Source of the DNA: Siminovitchia sediminis | GTDB taxonomy: Bacteria > Bacillota > Bacilli > Bacillales > Bacillaceae_C | Assembly: GCF_042680885.1 (NCBI RefSeq) | Contig: NZ_JBHUEO010000008.1 | Span: 1 to 64,000, forward strand | Length of the DNA stretch: 64,000 nt | Direction of reading: 5' to 3' | Shown: positions 61,305 to 64,000 of the stretch, one piece after another | Numbering within the stretch: the stretch's first letter is position 1 | How the letters are laid out: the number at the start of each line of letters is the position of its first letter | Notes under the pieces: generated by a model | Told to the model about the DNA's origin: nothing | The model's database searches: none | What the model saw: only the letters and a program-made list of their open reading frames with translations | Program-made: the position numbers and the translations under genes

Positions 61305-62505
61305 TGCAGCAATTATCGGTGCAGGGCCTGCCGGTTTAATGGCTGCGATTGAATTGAGCCGAAACGGGTTATCTGTTGCCGTCATCGATGAATATTATCT
61401 TCCCGGCGGAAGGCTCCTTGGCCAGCATTATGAGGACCCTGCGGAACCGCCGGGTGAAAGAATATGGGATGGGAAAAGGATTGCAGAACAATTGGAGCAG
61501 CAAGCACGCCGTCAGGGGGTCCATCTTTTTACAGGCGTGACCGCATGGTCTGTCAGTAAAAAGTGGGAGATTGCTTTGTCGGGTGCAACGGAAAATCAAC
61601 TCTTCTCAAAAGTACTTCTGCTGGCTACAGGCTCCGCGGAGAAAGCACTGCCGATCCCCGGGTGGACCTTGCCGGGGACCATCAGTATTGGCGCTGCACA
61701 AACATTCACGAACCTGCATCGCGTGGCAGTCGGCACAAAAGTTGTGATTATAGGGATCGACCCGCTGTCTCTTTCCGTCATGTTGGAAATGAGAAATGCC
61801 GGGATTGATGTCATTGGTATGGCCTTGCCTCCTGTATCACCTGTAACAGGTAAAGAGTATACTCCAGTCGGCACACTTTCTCGCCTGTCTGATGCTGCAC
61901 GCCTTGCGCCAAATGCATTTCTTCGAACGGCAGGCAGGTTTGCGCTGTCTGTATCTCCCCGATTGGCGGGTCACTTCATGCGTTTTTATTTTATAAAAAT
62001 AAAAGGAGTTCCTCTATATTTTCGTAAGTCGGTTGTGAGTATTGATGGGCATGATCGAGTCGAAGGGGTCACTGTCCAACCCATATCAGTTGACGGTACG
62101 CCTGCAGGGCAGCCGGAGCAGTGGGAAGCAGACTCGGTTTGTTTGTCGGCCGGACTATATCCATTGGTTGATCTTATTCAATTAACCGGGTGTCCGCTCG
62201 TGGAAATTCCAGAACTGGGAGGAATGGTACCTCTGCATGGGAATGATCTGTCGACCCCGGTAAAAGGGCTGTATGTTGCAGGAAATATTACCGGAATTGA
62301 GGGAGCAAAGGTTGCCATGGCCCAGGGCAGGCTGGCAGCAATTTCTATTATCGAGTCTCTTGGAAAAAAAGGTTCAATGACTGTAAACGAAGCCATGGAG
62401 AAAGTCACGGAGGCACGAAAAACATCTCCTCTTCGCTTTTTGCCTGACATTGAAAAGGGACGCGCGAAGTTGAATGACTTGTGGAGGAAAGAAGGGATTG
62501 TATGA
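61294..62505 (+). CDS. NAD(P)/FAD-dependent oxidoreductase subunit (HcnB/OoxA-like)
   Basis: A 403-residue two-dinucleotide-fold flavoprotein. The N-terminal AAIIGAGPAGLMAAIELSRN binds FAD; a second nucleotide segment is VVIIGIDPLSLSVMLEM, in which the usual second glycine pattern is altered (G-I-D-P). GLYVAGNITGIEGAKVAMAQG closes the FAD domain. It corresponds to the alpha subunit of heterotetrameric dehydrogenases. The shortened C-terminus lacks a BFD-like domain, which is instead supplied as the separate next gene. Confidence 0.86.
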   Translation: MNVDAAIIGAGPAGLMAAIELSRNGLSVAVIDEYYLPGGRLLGQHYEDPAEPPGERIWDGKRIAEQLEQQARRQGVHLFTGVTAWSVSKKWEIALSGATENQLFSKVLLLATGSAEKALPIPGWTLPGTISIGAAQTFTNLHRVAVGTKVVIIGIDPLSLSVMLEMRNAGIDVIGMALPPVSPVTGKEYTPVGTLSRLSDAARLAPNAFLRTAGRFALSVSPRLAGHFMRFYFIKIKGVPLYFRKSVVSIDGHDRVEGVTVQPISVDGTPAGQPEQWEADSVCLSAGLYPLVDLIQLTGCPLVEIPELGGMVPLHGNDLSTPVKGLYVAGNITGIEGAKVAMAQGRLAAISIIESLGKKGSMTVNEAMEKVTEARKTSPLRFLPDIEKGRAKLNDLWRKEGIV

Positions 62506-62771
62506 ATGATCTCATTGTTTGCCGTTGCGAGGGTGTCCGTTTATCCGATATTTTGCGAGCGGCTGATGAAGGGGCAAGCAGTATGCCAGGAATGAAGAAA
62601 AGGGTCAGGGTTGGCATGGGATACTGCCAGGGGAGAGTTTGCCAGGCGGCTGTCCGCAACTTATTGGAGTTCAGGGTAAACCATCCCGCGAAGCCTGTAC
62701 TTCAGCGCGCGCAAGCCCCTGTTCGTCCCATACGATTAAAAGATATTATCAATAGTAAATCAGCGGAGTAG
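62502..62771 (+). CDS. BFD-like [2Fe-2S]-binding protein
   Basis: An 89-residue protein with VCRCEGVRLSDIL and GMGYCQGRVC: four Cys (C-x-C ... C-x4-C) of the bacterioferritin-associated-ferredoxin-like [2Fe-2S] fold. In related complexes this domain is fused to the alpha subunit; here it starts at ATG 62502, overlapping that gene's stop by four bases. It would pass electrons between flavin and the acceptor. Confidence 0.87.
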   Translation: MNDLIVCRCEGVRLSDILRAADEGASSMPGMKKRVRVGMGYCQGRVCQAAVRNLLEFRVNHPAKPVLQRAQAPVRPIRLKDIINSKSAE

Positions 62772-62882
62772 TGAAGTGTGTCTCCCTTAATAGATCCGGC
62801 CAGGGTAAGTTTTCCTTAAGGATCCCACTCAAACTTTGTATAATTGGAATAAAGTGACGGAAGTTGGAAAGGCGGGATACCA

Positions 62883-63755
62883 GTGAAAAGAAATATAAAT
62901 TTGTTAATCATGGGCGGTGACCAGCGTTACGTGGAAGTCATTCATCAACTGTCATCCCAAGGCATACAAATTTTTTTGGAGGGCTTTGAGCAACTGTCAT
63001 TTTCCCATCCTCATATTCATAACGGAGGTTACACTGAAACAGATGTTGGCAAGCTCGATGCCATTTTGCTTCCTTTAAACGGAACCGATTCCGAAGGACA
63101 CATTGAAGCACTCTACTCCAATCAACCGGTGAGAATTTCATCTGATATACTGCAAAAAACACCTGAACATTGTGTCGTATATACAGGGATTTCCGGCGAT
63201 TTTTTAGACAGTGCAGCAAAGCAGGCAGGCAGAAAGCTTGTACGCTTAATGGATCGTGATGATATTGCTATTATGAACTCCATTCCGACAGCAGAAGCGG
63301 CATTGGGTGCAGCGATAAACGAAACCGATTTTACGGTCCATAGTTCCAATGTGCTGATCTTGGGTTTCGGAAGAGTCGGCATGACTTTGTCGAGACTGTT
63401 TGACGCTGTTGGCGCTCATGTCACGGTCGGTGCGAGAAAAGATTCAGACTTTGCACTGATCATGGAAATGGGCTTGCGTCCCATCCATTTAGATAACCTG
63501 TCAGAATATATTTCCGAATGTAATATTTGTATCAATTCGGTTCCTTATTTGCTCCTGGATTCATTTGTCCTTTCCAAAGCAGACCGGTCTCTAATCATTA
63601 TTGATATTGCTTCCAGGCCGGGAGGAACGGATTTTGAATTTGCTCGCAAACAAGGAATAAAGGCTGTGCACGCACTTGGACTTCCCGGTCAAACTGCTCC
63701 AAAGACCGCTGGAGAAGTGATCAGTGGAGTATTGTTAAAATTGTTGGGAGAATAG
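62883..63755 (+). CDS. dpaA: Dipicolinate synthase subunit A-like protein
   Basis: A 290-residue Rossmann-fold oxidoreductase similar to DpaA/SpoVFA. The N-terminal domain starts NLLIMGGDQRYVEVIHQLS; the NAD site is VLILGFGRVGMTLSRLF, and the C-terminus has IDIASRPGGTDFEFA and HALGLPGQTAPKTAGEVI. In spore formers DpaA with DpaB makes dipicolinic acid from hydroxy-tetrahydrodipicolinate. Here no dpaB follows: a terminator closes the gene, and it lies 111 bases after an amino/imino acid dehydrogenase set rather than beside asd/dapG. GTG 62883 is the start. It could be a true SpoVFA moved away, or a paralogue working on a cyclic imino acid. Confidence 0.82.
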   Translation: MKRNINLLIMGGDQRYVEVIHQLSSQGIQIFLEGFEQLSFSHPHIHNGGYTETDVGKLDAILLPLNGTDSEGHIEALYSNQPVRISSDILQKTPEHCVVYTGISGDFLDSAAKQAGRKLVRLMDRDDIAIMNSIPTAEAALGAAINETDFTVHSSNVLILGFGRVGMTLSRLFDAVGAHVTVGARKDSDFALIMEMGLRPIHLDNLSEYISECNICINSVPYLLLDSFVLSKADRSLIIIDIASRPGGTDFEFARKQGIKAVHALGLPGQTAPKTAGEVISGVLLKLLGE

Positions 63756-63757
63756 CG

Positions 63758-63790
63758 ATGCCTGTCAAAGAGTACGTGGCAGGCATTTTT
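63758..63790 (+). terminator. Terminator after dpaA-like gene
   Basis: ATGCCTGTCA (63758-63767) pairs with TGGCAGGCAT (63777-63786), one G-U pair, followed by T to 63790. Confidence 0.85.
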
Positions 63791-64000
63791 CTTATTCATT
63801 TTAAACTTAAACAGCGCGTACGATTGGTACCGGGAAGGGCCGTCCATTTAACGGACGATACACCTGTAACCCATTGACCAGGAAAAAGAAACAAAAATTT
63901 CCTGGATCCGAAGCATCAAAAGCATATTAAGAAGAATCCTCGACTAGACTCGATGCCAGCCGCTTGTTCGCAGAGGAAGGTGCCGATGAAACTGTTGATT
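63791..64000. other. Window end, no gene seen
   Basis: About 210 bases. Two hairpins can form (GTCC/GGAC near 63841-63855 and CCAGGAAA/TTTCCTGG near 63880-63906). No ORF with a start signal is complete; a gene might begin past the end. Confidence 0.4.

Overview
This is an origin-proximal chromosome segment of a spore-forming member of the Bacillaceae (low-to-moderate GC Firmicute). The evidence is the conserved order yyaC, mscS-like, DUF951, ychF, rpsF-ssb-rpsR, yybS-gdpP-rplI-dnaB, purA, walRKHIJ-htrC, CxxH/CxxC protein, rlmH, which is the Bacillus core arrangement next to oriC. Bacillus-type signals agree: two perfect parS palindromes and a near match, a cluster of DnaA boxes upstream of rlmH, paired PurBoxes before purA and PerR-like boxes before ahpC. 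I cannot name the species. A BCCT (OpuD-like) transporter and a SulP transporter would suit a salt-exposed lifestyle, but that is weak evidence.

Layout. 0.25-5.2 kb: yyaC on the minus strand, then mscS-like channel, DUF951, ychF, a thiolase and a small DUF378 membrane protein. 5.5-6.7 kb: the S6/SSB/S18 operon behind an S6:S18-type leader. 6.9-11.8 kb: yybS, gdpP, rplI, replicative helicase. 11.9-13 kb: a frameshifted serine hydrolase. 13-14.5 kb: purA. 14.6-18.8 kb: UspA, SulP, a recombinase without its catalytic serine, and a vWA lipoprotein with an 11-residue repeat tail. 19.3-27.2 kb: the WalRK two-component system, its WalHI regulators, WalJ, HtrA, a small zinc-finger-like protein and RlmH. 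From about 27.2 kb the conserved core ends and the accessory region begins.

Accessory region. 27.6-29.9 kb: a lipoprotein with an LprI-like domain and a degenerate IS3/IS150-type element. 30-35 kb: a class V aminotransferase, a carboxymuconolactone decarboxylase-like protein, AzlCD with a divergent LysR regulator, and a decayed M20 amidohydrolase. 35.3-40.6 kb: a cyclic-2,3-DPG-synthetase-like P-loop protein, then glnK-glnL and a DAACS glutamate-type symporter with a perfect cre match. 40.7-47.3 kb: BCCT transporter, mqo and ahpCF. 47.7-54.4 kb: a DUF4317 protein flanked by copies of a 30-base repeat, an SGNH hydrolase gene split by a 240-bp MITE-like insertion, an ECF S component, a DUF2628-like protein, padR-chrA and a DMT exporter. 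54.5-63.8 kb: a HAD hydrolase, then a probable amino or imino acid catabolic cluster: racemase, permease, a 41-bp tandem repeat array, a frameshifted second permease, a four-component FAD/[2Fe-2S] dehydrogenase, and a lone dpaA-like gene.

How the parts fit. The left half is housekeeping: replication (SSB, helicase, parS, DnaA boxes), translation (S6, S18, L9, RlmH, YchF), cyclic-di-AMP turnover (GdpP), purine synthesis and cell-wall control (Wal). The right half is mainly uptake and oxidation of nitrogenous carbon sources plus stress functions, and it shows repeated gene decay: broken serine hydrolase, IS transposase, M20 amidohydrolase, SGNH hydrolase, permease remnant and permease 2. Frameshifts could also be sequencing errors; the insertion with a target-site duplication cannot be explained that way.
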